A DNA stretch of 64,000 bases from Aplidium turbinatum (Eukaryota > Chordata > Ascidiacea > Aplousobranchia > Polyclinidae). The position numbers and the translations under genes were made by a program. Where the stretch lies: the NCBI GenBank assembly GCA_918807975.1, contig OU964921.1:39086498-39150497 (forward strand), read 5' to 3'. Numbering within the stretch: the first letter of the stretch is position 1; each line of letters starts with the position of its first letter. Below, piece by piece: positions 22,963-34,000 of the stretch. Below the pieces are notes generated by a model. The model was given only the letters and a program-made list of their open reading frames with translations, was not told the origin of the DNA and made no database searches.

Positions 22963-23593
22963 CACGAACAATCAGATGTTACGTTGTCCGTCCAGTTGTG
23001 ACCATTCCAGCATTCAGCTAGAGAGGTGATTATTACTTTGAACTTTGTTTGGTAATTAGCAGTGACGATCGGTGAGGGAAAGCAAGGAAAGCAGTGCTTA
23101 CCTTAGCAAAAACTATGCAAAATGTAATGACTGAATTCTAGGTTTAACTTCTTATTATTTTTATCACGTCTATTTTAACTTGAAAATTACTGTATTCGTG
23201 ACTAGAATTACTCGTAACGCTTGTGAGTAGTCTAAGTCCTCACCAAACCGCATGTCTTGCCTATAAATGCCAATTGACGCAAACGCTTCTGTCAGAAACA
23301 ACCACTGAAGCTCCAGGGAAATCAACTATCAAAGTTGCTTTCCCAGGTTCAAAAAATGTCAAAAAACGCCTTCGTTTTATCCAATCCTCACTCGATTTGC
23401 AAAACGTCACCAGCTGCTTAGCCAATCAGATGTGTTATGGTTATGGTATGGTTAGTTGTACTTTCCCAGTGACGTCAATGCGTACATTCGCTAGAGTGAC
23501 TAGACTAACTCGTCAGAATGGTCTCTCGTCACGGTACACGCACAGCATCATAATGCCAAAAAGCTTGTTGCTGTTTTTTGATGTTTCCAAAAA
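22963..23593. other. No recognisable gene
   Basis: Contains a 134-codon frame (23,223-23,627) that uses a GTG-type start, matches no family I know and ends in the 20-bp repeat array. Treated as non-coding. Confidence 0.4.
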
Positions 23594-23650
23594 AAATTTC
23601 TGGATAAAAATTCAAATTTCTGGATAAAAAATCAAATTTCTGGATAAAAA
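23594..23650. repeat. Three-unit 20-bp minisatellite at a LINE 5' junction
   Basis: Three successive units of about 20 bp, each containing AATTTCTGGATAAAAA, end exactly where LINE coding homology begins. Confidence 0.8.
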
Positions 23651-25445
23651 TAATATATTAACTCCCAGTCAACACGGCTTTAGGACAAACGATTCGACAG
23701 AACTCAGTATAACTCACATATATGATCATTTACTCAAAAACTTAAATAACAATAACTATACGTGCTCCATTTTTCTTGACTTGAGTAAAGCATTTGACAC
23801 TGTTGATCATGGAATTTTATTGAACAAATTGTATTGTTATGGTTTGCGTGGAAAAATATGGAACTTGATGAAGTCTTATTTAACCAACAGACAACAATGC
23901 ACCAAACTTAACTCATTATCATCAAACTTTTCGACGGTCAAATGCGGCATCCCCCAAGGGTCAGTCCTTGGTCCTTTGTTATTTTTATTATATGTAAACG
24001 ATCTACCTACTGCGTCCTCTTTCATGACCACTCTTTTTGCGGATGACACCAGCCTAAACATGACACACCATAATTTGACTTGCCTAGAACAACAAGCCAA
24101 TGAAGAAATAAAAAAGATTGATGTATGGATGAGAACTAATAAATTATCGATTAATTACACTAAAACTAATTTTATGATCATTTGTAGAAATCCTCCTGTT
24201 GCAAAATCGTTCTCTCTCACCTTAAACGGCCAAAGCATTAACAAAACTGATCAAGTAAAATATCTTGGAGTAACGATGGACCACAGATTGAACTGGAACG
24301 CCCATATATCTGACCTTTGCACAAAATTGAGTAAAGTATGTGGCATTGCTTACAAAATCAGATACTATGTCCCAATATCCACATTACGGTTAATTTACTT
24401 TTCATTATTTCAATCAAATCTTCAATATTCAATAATTAATTGGGGTAGGGCCAACAAAACGTTAATACACAAGGTAGAAGTGATTCAGAACAAATTTATT
24501 AGAGCCTGTTTGTTTGGTGACAGGAAAACCTCGACGACCTACATGTACAGCAAATTTCAGGTATTAAAAGTGTGTGACCTTGCAAAGCTGGCATATGCAC
24601 AGTTCATGTTCAAGTACGAAAATAATTTTTTGCCAGCATGTTTCTCTGGCTACTTTGTTAAACTAGACGACATACATCAACATGATACAAGACATAAGGC
24701 TAAAACCAGATTTTTTCTTCCCAGGTTTGAAACAAACTTTGGCAAAAAAACACTCCATTTCTTGTGTGTGCAAGTGTGGAGTGAAATTTCACACGATATA
24801 AAAGATTTACCGTTCCAATGCTTTAAAAAAAATGTCAAAAACCAACTGTTACATGAATATACATGCGTACCTTAAGTGCTCAATACAAAGGATAACTTAC
24901 CTTTACAGTATATCATCATATCGTACTTATTAATCTTTGTTCTCTATAGTTAGTATCAAATTGCCCTGTTTTTGTATGCTTTACATAAAAATTGTTGCAA
25001 TTCGGTGGTGGTATTCACGTTTTCCCCCGTTATTTCAAGAAAACTTTCGCAAGTGCTGTAGCCTATTATAGCACACAATCACTTATTGGTCGTTAGTTAA
25101 TTCTTGGTCGCTGGTTTGAATCTTCATCCTCGGCTTACTCAGTTTGAGGATGCAGATTCAAACCAACAGCAGTTGTTTTTCAATCTCAGTGGCGAACCTT
25201 TTTATTCAATGAAGTAGTGTGCCTGCCTCTGCACACTATTGTGTATGAATGTGTAGTTAGATTTACTGTGATGGGGTGGTGGCTGACTAGATGACTGCTT
25301 ATGGTCTTTCGCTACCATCCTGATTGCGCCATAATCTAACCAACAGTTGTACAATGCATTGTTTTGACAATTACATTTTACTCTGATTGTTTGTTAATAT
25401 ATGGCGCTGTTAAAACAAAATAAATTGACTTGACTTGACTTGACT
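23650..25445 (+). pseudogene. 5'-truncated CR1/Jockey-type LINE
   Basis: An open frame runs from the truncation at about 23,649 to the stop at 24,873-24,875, about 408 codons with no internal stop. It covers RT from ILTPSQHGFR through FLDLSKAFDTVDH (motif A), GIPQGSVLGP (motif B), LFADDTS (motif C), YLGVTMDHRLNW and a C-terminal VWSEISHDIKDLP motif. The 3' UTR runs to AATAAA at about 25,420 and four TTGAC units (25,426-25,445) that form the 3' tail. The endonuclease and upstream RT fingers are missing. The open frame suggests a young copy. Confidence 0.9.
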
Positions 25446-25852
25446 TTCCTCGCCATGTACTGTAGCCTACTGTACTAGCTTTCATAGTCATGCCTTTGCC
25501 CTTTTTACAGCGTTGATATAACGCTACTTCGCCAATGAACATTCAGGTGCGGATGCAATATTTAGTTTGTTTAAGCTTCTATACGCAGGAAGCAAACTTA
25601 TCCAGCTTTTTGTACAAATTGCTTGCGGTTGTAATGTTTATGCCTAAATGTTAGTTTTTGTAGTGTAGGCCTAACTGAATATCTGAGAATGAACATTCAT
25701 GACGAATTAAACATTTAGACAACTATTATTCCATGTCTAACACAAGATTTTGGTCCTGTAACGTTGAAATTAAGATTATTCATGACTTCTAAACATTAAA
25801 TGGATGTACGATCACGACATAGGCGAAGCACAATTGACAGATCTTTATTTTT

Positions 25853-26062
25853 GATTTGTTTTGGAAATGCTTTCAGAGCGCACCAAATTGGAAGTGTTTT
25901 TCAAAAATTTCTGGGGGAGGCCCCCCAGACCCCCCGCTGGAAGTGTTGCCTTCGGCAACACGCCTTCGGCCTTCGCCCGACGGTTACGCCCTTCGTGCCT
26001 ACTACCTTGCTGCAGCATATTTCCAAGTTGCTTTCCCAACGGTTTAAGCCACCGAACGTCAC
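25853..26062 (-). mobile_element. Fragment of the hAT family seen at 22,518-22,954
   Basis: Shares with the reverse complement of 22,560-22,650 the blocks GAAAATGCTCTCAGAATGCACC or GAAATGCTTTCAGAGCGCACC, the AAATTTTCTGGG block and CCCCCCAGACCCCCCGC. No paired terminus or duplication found. The short open frames here are by-products. Confidence 0.65.
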
Positions 26063-26679
26063 TGGTAATTAGTAATTACAGAAGAAAAAAGTGCAATAGC
26101 AGTGGTGGGAAGTTGCGTTTTTTCTTTGTTCCGAGAAAGGCAACCTTGATAATGTCATGAACAGCGTAGCTTCTGATTGGTTGACGGTTCGTGATAGTTG
26201 AATGGGGAATCTGCATGTTAAAGTGCCTACCATAAAATTAAGCTATAACACCATGTAACAAAAAATTAGTTGTGTCAAGTTTTTAGTATTTTTTGAAAGA
26301 AATTGCTGATTAAAACATGCTTCTAGCAATTTTTTCCACAAATGTGGTTTAAAAAAATATTTATTTAAGGTTTTTGAACTTTTAATACCCTGTTTCTCAA
26401 GCTCGATATTCTAAATTCCTTATAAGATCGATAAACTGTGACGTCATAGTGGTTATCATTTAACTTCATAATTGTAGCTTGTACCATAACCAGGGGCTCT
26501 GAGAGAAATTTTCACTAGAGGTACGAAGAGTCATTCCGGGCCCCCCTTTCACTCCGGCCCCCCTTTCACTCCGGCCCCCTTTGTCTAGGGTAAAACGCGT
26601 GATGTTTGCTTAGGCGTAGCCTATTGCACACCTACAGCACTTTATTGCAGAATTGGACATATTTCTCTTAAATGTAGCC
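26063..26679. other. No recognisable gene; C-rich tandem block
   Basis: Holds a short tandem of CCGGCCCCCCTTTCACT units at about 26,536-26,580. CAGGGGCTCTGAGAG at about 26,491 could be a hAT terminus, with a loose match near 28,460, but the pairing is not convincing. Confidence 0.35.
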
Positions 26680-26800
26680 TATGATTATTCCTGATGACAT
26701 TATGTCGTGTCGAAAACGTTAGATTTAGTAGTTTTTCTTGTTTTTTCTATGTGTTTAATAACAAATGTTAAATCTGTTAACGTTACTGAGTGTTATATGT
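26680..26800 (+). repeat. Penelope-type 3' end fragment with hammerhead-like core
   Basis: CCTGATGACATTATGTCGTG then TCGAAAACGTTAGA repeats the order seen at 18,664-18,705: CTGANGA, short stem, GAAAACGTT. The block TTAAATCTGTTAACGTTACTGAGTG that follows recurs inverted at about 27,597-27,625, linking it to the adjacent Penelope-like element. Confidence 0.5.
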
Positions 26801-27002
26801 AGCCTATCTGGTACAACAAGTCAAGCTCTGTAGGCTACCAAGGCTCAAACATAACATCTTGTTAAAACATAATTAAAGTGAGAAAAACTAACTGGTAAAG
26901 GTGATCAGGTAGGCTACTATGACACTTCCTCAAATGGGCGATCAACCTAACACAGAAAGCAATCATTAAGAAAAAATAAATTAAATAAAATAAATTTTAA
27001 AG

Positions 27003-27776
27003 ATGATAACTAGCTTTTGTATTTCCGACGTTTCGTCAGTCAGCACGACTGACTTTATCAAGGTGGCTAAAACAGGTTAACACAACCTGTTCAGCAACGA
27101 TGGCACAACACAAAAACATACTGATAAAATGAGTAAAGTAAAGCAGCAATAATCAGAATTAAAACACGCAACGATACCTAGAGGTTAAACTAAATGCAGT
27201 GAATGCCTAAAACCAGTAGGCTACTTTCCAACAGCGTAAATTTATCTATTTATTGGGCCACTGTCAAGAAACGTTGAAAAGACATCAGACAAAACAGAAA
27301 ACAATGGGATTAGCAATAACAATGGTAGAGAAAACGCACTGAGAATGGAAAAGGTGAAGCTAAAGTTAAAGTAATTTTTTGTACACAGAGGGGAAATTCT
27401 GACCATCTTTTTGGTTAAGAGCATGTTGTGCCTTCTGGTTTATGTACCATTTTTCTGTGAACAATCTTTTTGTATAATCCTTTTCAGTTTTAAGAATGGT
27501 GGCGTTGGTCCAAGTAATTTTATGGTCTGAATTTATAGAGTGTTTGCAAAGAGCGGAATGCTCTGGACGTTGAAATACTCAGTACTCTGGACGTTCTAAC
27601 ACTCAGTAACGTTAACAGATTTAACAGCTTTACTTTACTCATTTTATCAGTATGTTTTTGTGTTGTGCCATCGTTGCTGAACAGGTTGTGTTAACCTGTT
27701 TTAGCCACCTTGATAAAGTCAGTCGTGCTGACTGACGAAACGTCGGAAATACAAAAGCTAGTTATCATCTTTAACA
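27003..27776 (-). mobile_element. Penelope-like element: coding 3' end flanked by inverted terminal copies
   Basis: Arms at about 27,003-27,150 and 27,628-27,776 are inverted copies (each with GACGTTTCGTCAGTCAGCAC or its complement). Between them, on the minus strand (about 27,545-27,385), is a Penelope C-terminus: SDHKITWTNATILKTEKDY, then RLFTEKWYINQK, then GQNFPSVYK. This matches the end of the GIY-YIG region, where Penelope proteins usually read RRLFLEAWFIN and end in LPxVY. The reverse transcriptase is missing. The terminal repeat carries a CTTGATAA-stem-GAAACGTC segment that resembles a degenerate hammerhead core. Confidence 0.8.
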
Positions 27777-27955
27777 TCACGAGGTAACCTAGCATATAGT
27801 CACCAGAAGAACGCAAACTAATTTTATTACCAAATGCCTGGTGAACAGTCTCTCTCTATGTTTTTAAAATAAATTTTCTTAATATAATCAAATTAATCAT
27901 CTGACCAATAACCTTTCTTCATTAACTTTTGTATTCACCACATGCCTAGCAAAGG

Positions 27956-28470
27956 TGAACGAAGTCACTTTTTTTGACTCCGGATCCGCTCCTCCTCCGA
28001 AAGTAGCCTATTAACTCCGGCTCATGCTACAACTCCGAAATTCATTTTGAAGTGGAATAAGCTTGAAACTACCTTTTTCAAATAGTTTTTAAAAAACAAA
28101 AAAGCCTAAAAACACAAGGACTTTTTAAAAAGCCCGGGTTTTTCTCAACCCTACTTTTGCTACACTATTCCCTCCCCCCCAGACAGGAGAATAACCAACA
28201 TTTATGACTTAATTTAGGGTGCTTTTAACGGAACATTTTTGCACATAAAGCATTAAATCACCATTTTGGGCCTTTTTGCTAAATTACGTGCCCCCCCAAG
28301 GACTAACGAATAACAGCTTTTATGCTTGAATTTAGTTGTTTAGGATGGTTTTAACCAAAACATGTTGCGCGTAAACTATAAAATTACAATTTCGGGCCCC
28401 CCAACAATCACAGGCCTGGGCCCTCAAGGGTTTGCTGTACCCTCCGTACCCCCCTCTCATAGGCTTTGAC
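27956..28470. repeat. C-rich unit repeated in tandem, origin unknown
   Basis: Two diverged direct copies of about 110 bp (near 28,178-28,275 and 28,298-28,405) share AATAACxxCxTTTATG, AATTTAGxxTG, GGTTTTAAC and GGGCCCCC motifs. The left edge CAAAGGTGAACG resembles a hAT terminus, but I could not pair it with a right end. Confidence 0.35.
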
Positions 28471-28979
28471 CATAGGTCCATAACAATGACCTTTGTTTGG
28501 TCATAGTTGGTCATAGAGCTTTGTTGCAGTTTTATCTACTTTTTTTACCGAATCCATTACTTATTCATGAAGAAACCTTTGATTTTGCAGCATTTTGCCT
28601 ACCTTGGCATTTTTTAGGTCATTTGGCATGTTTTGACCAGTTGTTTGGCATTTTTTCCATAAGTGGACCTGGCAACTCTGGTTGTCACAATCACATTGCA
28701 GAATTTTGCATTTGGTAAATCGGTAACGGTACCGTACTTGGTATTCGGTCGGTAGCCTATTTCAGCAATTTAAATTCGACGTGTATTGTGATGGAAAAGT
28801 TTGAAGACTAGCTGACTGAATCATTGGATATCTTAACAGTCGTGACTGAATTCTAGCTATTACGGTAACCGAACAAATTGCACCAGCTTAAGTTAGATCT
28901 TACAATTTGTTTAATTGTTATCTCGACATCTTGGGAGCGATTTGGATAAAAGAACTGCAGTAATAGCCTACCTTTTTCA

Positions 28980-29000
28980 ATGAACTGTCACACCAAAAAA
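28980..29000 (+). CDS. Possible 7-codon first exon of TYW2
   Basis: ATG followed by six codons (MNCHTKK) ends at a good donor (AAA/GTGAGT) in phase 0, which matches the phase of the first certain TYW2 exon at 31,064. If used, the protein would lack the roughly 100-residue N-terminal extension of the human enzyme. Phase match alone is weak evidence. Confidence 0.25.
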
Positions 29001-29028
29001 GTGAGTATAACCTTGTTTTACCACAATA

Positions 29029-29350
29029 GCCCCGATAGCTCTATTGGTTAGCGCGTCACTTCTGGAACGAAGAAGCTTTAAGATCAAGCGGCGCTGGTTC
29101 GACTCTCAGGGCGTGCGCTTGAGCAACGCACCTTAAGGCCTGCTCTCCATTCAGCGGCATCTAATAGATGCAATAATTTCCCGGCAACAAGACTTCAACA
29201 ATCGAAAACTTCACTCTGTCAATCTCGTTGACCGGGCCTGTGTCACTGTGTCAGTGATTCAAAGCCTCTACAAGTATGCGAAACTGCCAAGATTAAGCTC
29301 TGCAAGAAGCTTTCCTAGTCCAAGGATAAAGATTCAATCAAATAGGTCAC
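29029..29350 (+). mobile_element. tRNA-derived SINE, full-length copy
   Basis: The head begins GCCCCGATAGCTCTATTGG with a polymerase III A box (TAGCTCTATTGG, 29,036-29,047) and B box (GGTTCGACTC, 29,096-29,105), as in a tRNA. A long non-tRNA body follows: ATTCAGCGGCATC, CTCTGTCAATCTCGTTGACC, CCTCTACAAGTATGCGAAAC, then AAGGATAAAGATTCAATC. Related copies are at 2,937 (-), 54,965 (-) and 35,740-36,505 (+, split by a hAT). It is not a tRNA gene, because the cloverleaf is incomplete and the unit is dispersed. Confidence 0.85.
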
Positions 29351-30428
29351 AGCTTTTGCAACAGACGAAATAAAAGGTTTCTCTCTTAGTAAAATAGGAC
29401 TACTCTTACATTATATTGTACACATGCAGCAAGGTTTTGATTGGTGAATTTATGAATTGTTTAACCACTGTTATATCATAAGCTTTTTAACCACTTGATA
29501 ATTTGATTGTGCTCATCATAATCTGTGTGCTCCTGACATTGGGAATCAAGTATATGAGACCACCTTTACCTTACATCATCACTGCAAAAATCATCAAATG
29601 CTGTAGTCTATGAGTCTATGGTATTCAGTTTATTTTTGTTCTGTTGGCAAATAAACAAAAATGTACAAAACACAATTAACACTGCACAGTGCACACTCTT
29701 CTGGACTTGGCTATGACCATTAATTTCAGTTAGCTTAACCAACATTATTAGCTGTGGATATGAAATTTCAACTTTGGTAATCTCTGCTGTGCAAATCTGG
29801 AATACAGTACAGTACAGTACTAGGTTTACTTAATACTTTGATGCTTTGGATTTTTACTTTTCATGCATTCGTTTTGTGATCAGTGTTATGGTTTATTTAG
29901 TTATAATTCAAAATAATTTTTTGCTAGGTAAAATTTAACCATAGATATGTAAATTTTGTACTTTCAAGATAAGTTTGGCAGTTACCGGTATGCTGTAAGG
30001 AGCCCAACATTTGGAGCACTTACAATATGAAGTGATCATAAAACTGTAATATAATAAAATCAGTCCAATTAGAAGCCAGTACAATAATTTCAACCAAATA
30101 GGCTTTCATAGTAATTTTGGCTTACAGTGGAATTATTTGGAAAAGAAAAAAACATTTTTGAATTTTTCTGCATGATATAATATGGTTTTTCATTGCAGCA
30201 TTGGAACATTCTCACAGAATGGTTGATTTTGAAATATTTTGTAATTACATCATGTACCGTATATATATAATATGTAGCTGTGTGTATAAGAATTTCCTAA
30301 GAAGATGTTTGCAAAATCGGCCAATACATTTTTCAGATAGTTGCTTTAGGTAGCTAAAGCGCAGTTAAGTGTTCTGTTAATACCACTGTTAAAGTTATAT
30401 TGAACTACACCACCTTAAACATTTCCTA
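29351..30428. other. No gene; short LINE 3' fragment
   Basis: About 29,633-29,690 (TTCAGTTTATTTTTGTTCTG, then GGCAAATAAACAAAAATG) resembles the minus-strand LINE tail at 10,590-10,690. The rest is AT-rich with nothing recognised. Confidence 0.45.
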
Positions 30429-30436
30429 CATGTGTG

Positions 30437-30954
30437 CAGTGATGTACGCGCATACAAAAAATATTGACGCCGTCAGCGTAAACGCAAGCGTTCGAAAAAA
30501 CATATGCCGTATGCGTTAACGCAACTTGTAAAAAAAGTTGGCGGCGTCAACGTCAGTGCATACACTGGGGTAAACTCATTTTGTTTGCTAGGTGCCAAAT
30601 ATTCAATCGGTATAAACCACTCGAAACAAACAAGTTTTATTTTGAATTTCCACGAAGAAGCACAAGCATCTGAAAGTGTTCATCTGACATTTTGCTGTGT
30701 TTTGGTTCCAATATGTCTTTGCCCATTGAAAACATTCTTTCAACTGCAGCGCTGGAAGGTATTGGCGTGTTGTAGAGAAAAGAATACATTAAAAAGTATG
30801 CGTTGACGCTATGCGCTAAAAAAACATGAAAACTTTATGGCGTAGCCTCAAGCGCCAACTATCCAAAAAAATGTGGCCGCAAGCGTTAGCGCAAACAAAA
30901 AATCTACGTCGCAAGTATGCGGTGTAGAATTTGCAGCATATACGTACATCTCTG
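30437..30954. mobile_element. Short hAT element, copy 2 of the family at 7,237
   Basis: The ends CAGTGATGTACGCGCATAC and ATACGTACATCTCTG are flanked by an exact 8-bp duplication CATGTGTG (30,429-30,436 and 30,955-30,962). The whole element is the reverse complement of 7,237-7,740 with few differences. The 100-codon + strand frame (30,504-30,806) is antisense to the transposase remnant. Confidence 0.92.
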
Positions 30955-31063
30955 CATGTGTGTCTACTATATCAACCATTTTTATTGGTCATTCAAACTT
31001 GTTTACTTTATATTTTAAAATATCAGTGAATTTTCAAGGTTTTTGACATGTTCTATGTTACAG

Positions 31064-34000
31064 AATTTGCAAAAGTCTTTCTCGGAAATTTTGAAAACAG
31101 AAAACTCAAGTTGGTTGAGTAAAGCGTTAAATGATTTTCCGAAAAAGTATGAACGTCATGGAGACTTGATCGTTTTTTCATCGTCTGCATTTTCTTCTTC
31201 TTTGTGGAAAGATTTAGGTGAATTCATGTATTCTCCTGTTAAAAATTTATACTTGTAGCAGTGTTTTGTTCACTGTTCAATATACATTAAGCAAGCAATA
31301 TTTTGCATTATATATGTGCAGTTACGATCTGCTTAGTTCAGTGGACATGCGTACAGCTATGCACTGGCACACAGACATAGTTGAATGCACTTTTGATTGA
31401 AGACTTGTATTGTTTATGATTGTGCAAATTTAGTGTAAAGTAGCATAGGCAATAGGCATACTACTAAAATTTTCCACAGCTTCACTAACAAAGGAAATTT
31501 ATATAAATTAAACGTGTATTTTGTTTGATTTAGTCAAAACTAACTTGACTATCAATTTTTGGAATATATATCAATTAGAGCTCGACCGATATATCAGTCA
31601 GCCGATATATATCGGCCGATATCAGGTGTAGCCGATATATTGTATCGGCTATTTTTCGCCGATAAACATCGGCCAGCAAAAGCAAACTCAAAACCAGCCA
31701 TACATGCCTTTAGAAGAAACACAAGTTGCTCAAACGTGCTTGCATAGCAGGAACAATTGTTGCAAGAATATGATTTCCCGCCCATTCTAGTGCGCGCATC
31801 TAGAAAATGTTAAGACTGTATCCCTTAGCTTCCATTCAAGCAGGAAAACTTTCGAGTTTTACGTTAGTTTTACAAATTTCGAGGCCTGGGTTATTTCTTT
31901 TTTGTTTGGTGTTTTTTGTGATTAGTGTTAAGAATGTTTTTCCATTACAGCAACTAATGCATAAACTTTCTTGAACTGGTTTGTTGCTTAATAACTTTGT
32001 TGGTAACAAACTTTTCGTAGCTGATATATATCGGCTGATGTATATCGGTATCGGCCTAAAAATTTCATAAATATCGGTATCGGCCTGAAAAAGGGATATC
32101 GGTCGAGCTCTAATACATCACTTCATTCATTCAGTCTTGCACCAGTTGTCAAACATTTTACACAGTGTCATACAAATTATAATAGCTAAACTGATGTGTA
32201 CAGTGTACACCTACTACATAGAGTGTACTGTATATGCGATGGACAGCTCTAAAAGAAACCTACTCATTATTGTTGTCACAGTAATAGCTTATCCGATTAA
32301 AGTAATATTTTTACAGATCAAACACAGCTATGGACTTGTATTTCTCGTGCACTAAAAGTGAAAAGACTTGCCAGACAAGGTGCTATTCGTGCCAATGATA
32401 CCAGATCTCCGTCTGTGGAAATGTTACTAGGAACAGATACATGGGTGACACATGTAGACAATAAAGTAAAGTATGATATATGATTATACTTATGTAATTT
32501 AAAATGCCATGGAAATTGATTTTATTTACCGTATGTTAAAGCGTTGCTAAATCTGCAGCTTCAAGTGAGCACGAAGGGCGTGTGCGTTTGTAAAATGCTA
32601 CCTGAACGGTTTTCACCGTTACTGTTCTATCTTACCCCTTCAACATGCTCACTGAAGTTACCTATTGCACATGCCGCAATTTTGAAGCAGACCATGATAG
32701 CTGGCGATATCATTTCCTTGTAGCGTTTGCACAATTTGTAACTGCTTTGATTTTTCACTTTTTTTAATTTCATCAAGTAATAAGCTAGGATATAAGTATT
32801 ATAAATTCAAGAAAAATGTACGACAAGTCCAATTGATGTCAAGTTATCTTGATGTGTATCGCGATTTCGAATATTGAATTACATTTTTCTTGAATTTATA
32901 ATTATTAGGCTGTGCAATATGCATCCTATGGATCCGTAATTGGGCCTCTCTCTTGCACCAGCTTACTGAACGTGCAGTTTTTCTCTTGCGTTATATTGCC
33001 TTTTTCATTATTTTTGCATACAAATATTACTTTACAGTTGTGTACAATAGCCTCATCATCATCATAATCCATCGTCGGTTTGTTCCCCACTAGTGGGGGT
33101 GGCCGATTGTTTCCACGCAGCAATTGTTTTAATCCCTTTTCTCCATTTCACTCTGTCCCTTGCATCTTCCTCCTTCAGTCCGACTTTTTTAAATTCATCC
33201 TTCACTTGTTGTTTCCACGTTCTTCTTGGACGACCGCGTTTCGGACGACCGACCGACGACCGCCGTTTCGGACGTTTGGACGACCGCCTATGATATTGGA
33301 AATGGTGCAAATGCGTTTGGCAGATCTTTGCCGAAAGAGTTCCTCGGAATAAAACTTTAAATCAAAATTGTCGATTTTAATGACGTTTTGTTGATAGATT
33401 TGATTACTTTCACAGGTACAGCTTTGATGTGACAAAATGCATGTTCTCATCTGGAAATGTAACTGAAAAGTTAAGGATGGCGAAGATGGATTGTCATGAT
33501 GAAATTGTCGTTGATATGTTTGCAGGTAACAAGATAATCGCCAATAGCTTTTTCTAAGTATTATAAGTGTTTCATAACCACAGCGAAAGTCTACAAACGA
33601 CGTGCGTGTAGAAATGTCGCGGATGCTGTTTGACAATTGCACCAGTTAATGTATTTTTTTACGCTTTCTTGGTGAAGTAGCTGATACAGATATGATCCAT
33701 TTTGAAAATACAAAGAAAGATACACTACTAAGTTTTTTACATTCAACGTTTTTGACGTATTGTAGTGTTTCAGTCACAACAATGAAGTTGAGCTACTTTT
33801 TTAAGAGTTCAGCGATTAGAGACGGAGTTGATCTATCCTGACACAATGATTGATACTTCTGAATAGAACAATCGCAACATTGCATAGAAACAGATCACTT
33901 GAGCAGGTGTGAGTCGTGACAGATAAGCAAGATACGAGGAAGTACAGTAATTGATTAGAATTCACAGAGCAGAAAAGATGAGCCGCAAACATTTAATTGC

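Noticed and set aside
23223-23627. 134-codon frame as a gene
   Set aside because: Starts on a non-ATG codon, has no family resemblance, and runs into the 20-bp tandem array.
25095-25175. SINE copy in the LINE 3' UTR
   Set aside because: GGTTTGAATCTTCATCCTCGG and its inverted partner resemble part of the SINE tail, but the match is short and may be a hairpin of the LINE itself.
26490-28470. A 2-kb hAT enclosing the Penelope-like element
   Set aside because: CAGGGGCTCTGAGAG and CTCTCATAGGCTTTG are only loosely complementary, and the flanks match poorly.
29029-29105. tRNA gene
   Set aside because: A and B boxes are present, but the cloverleaf is incomplete and the head is fused to a dispersed body with other copies in the window; it is a SINE.
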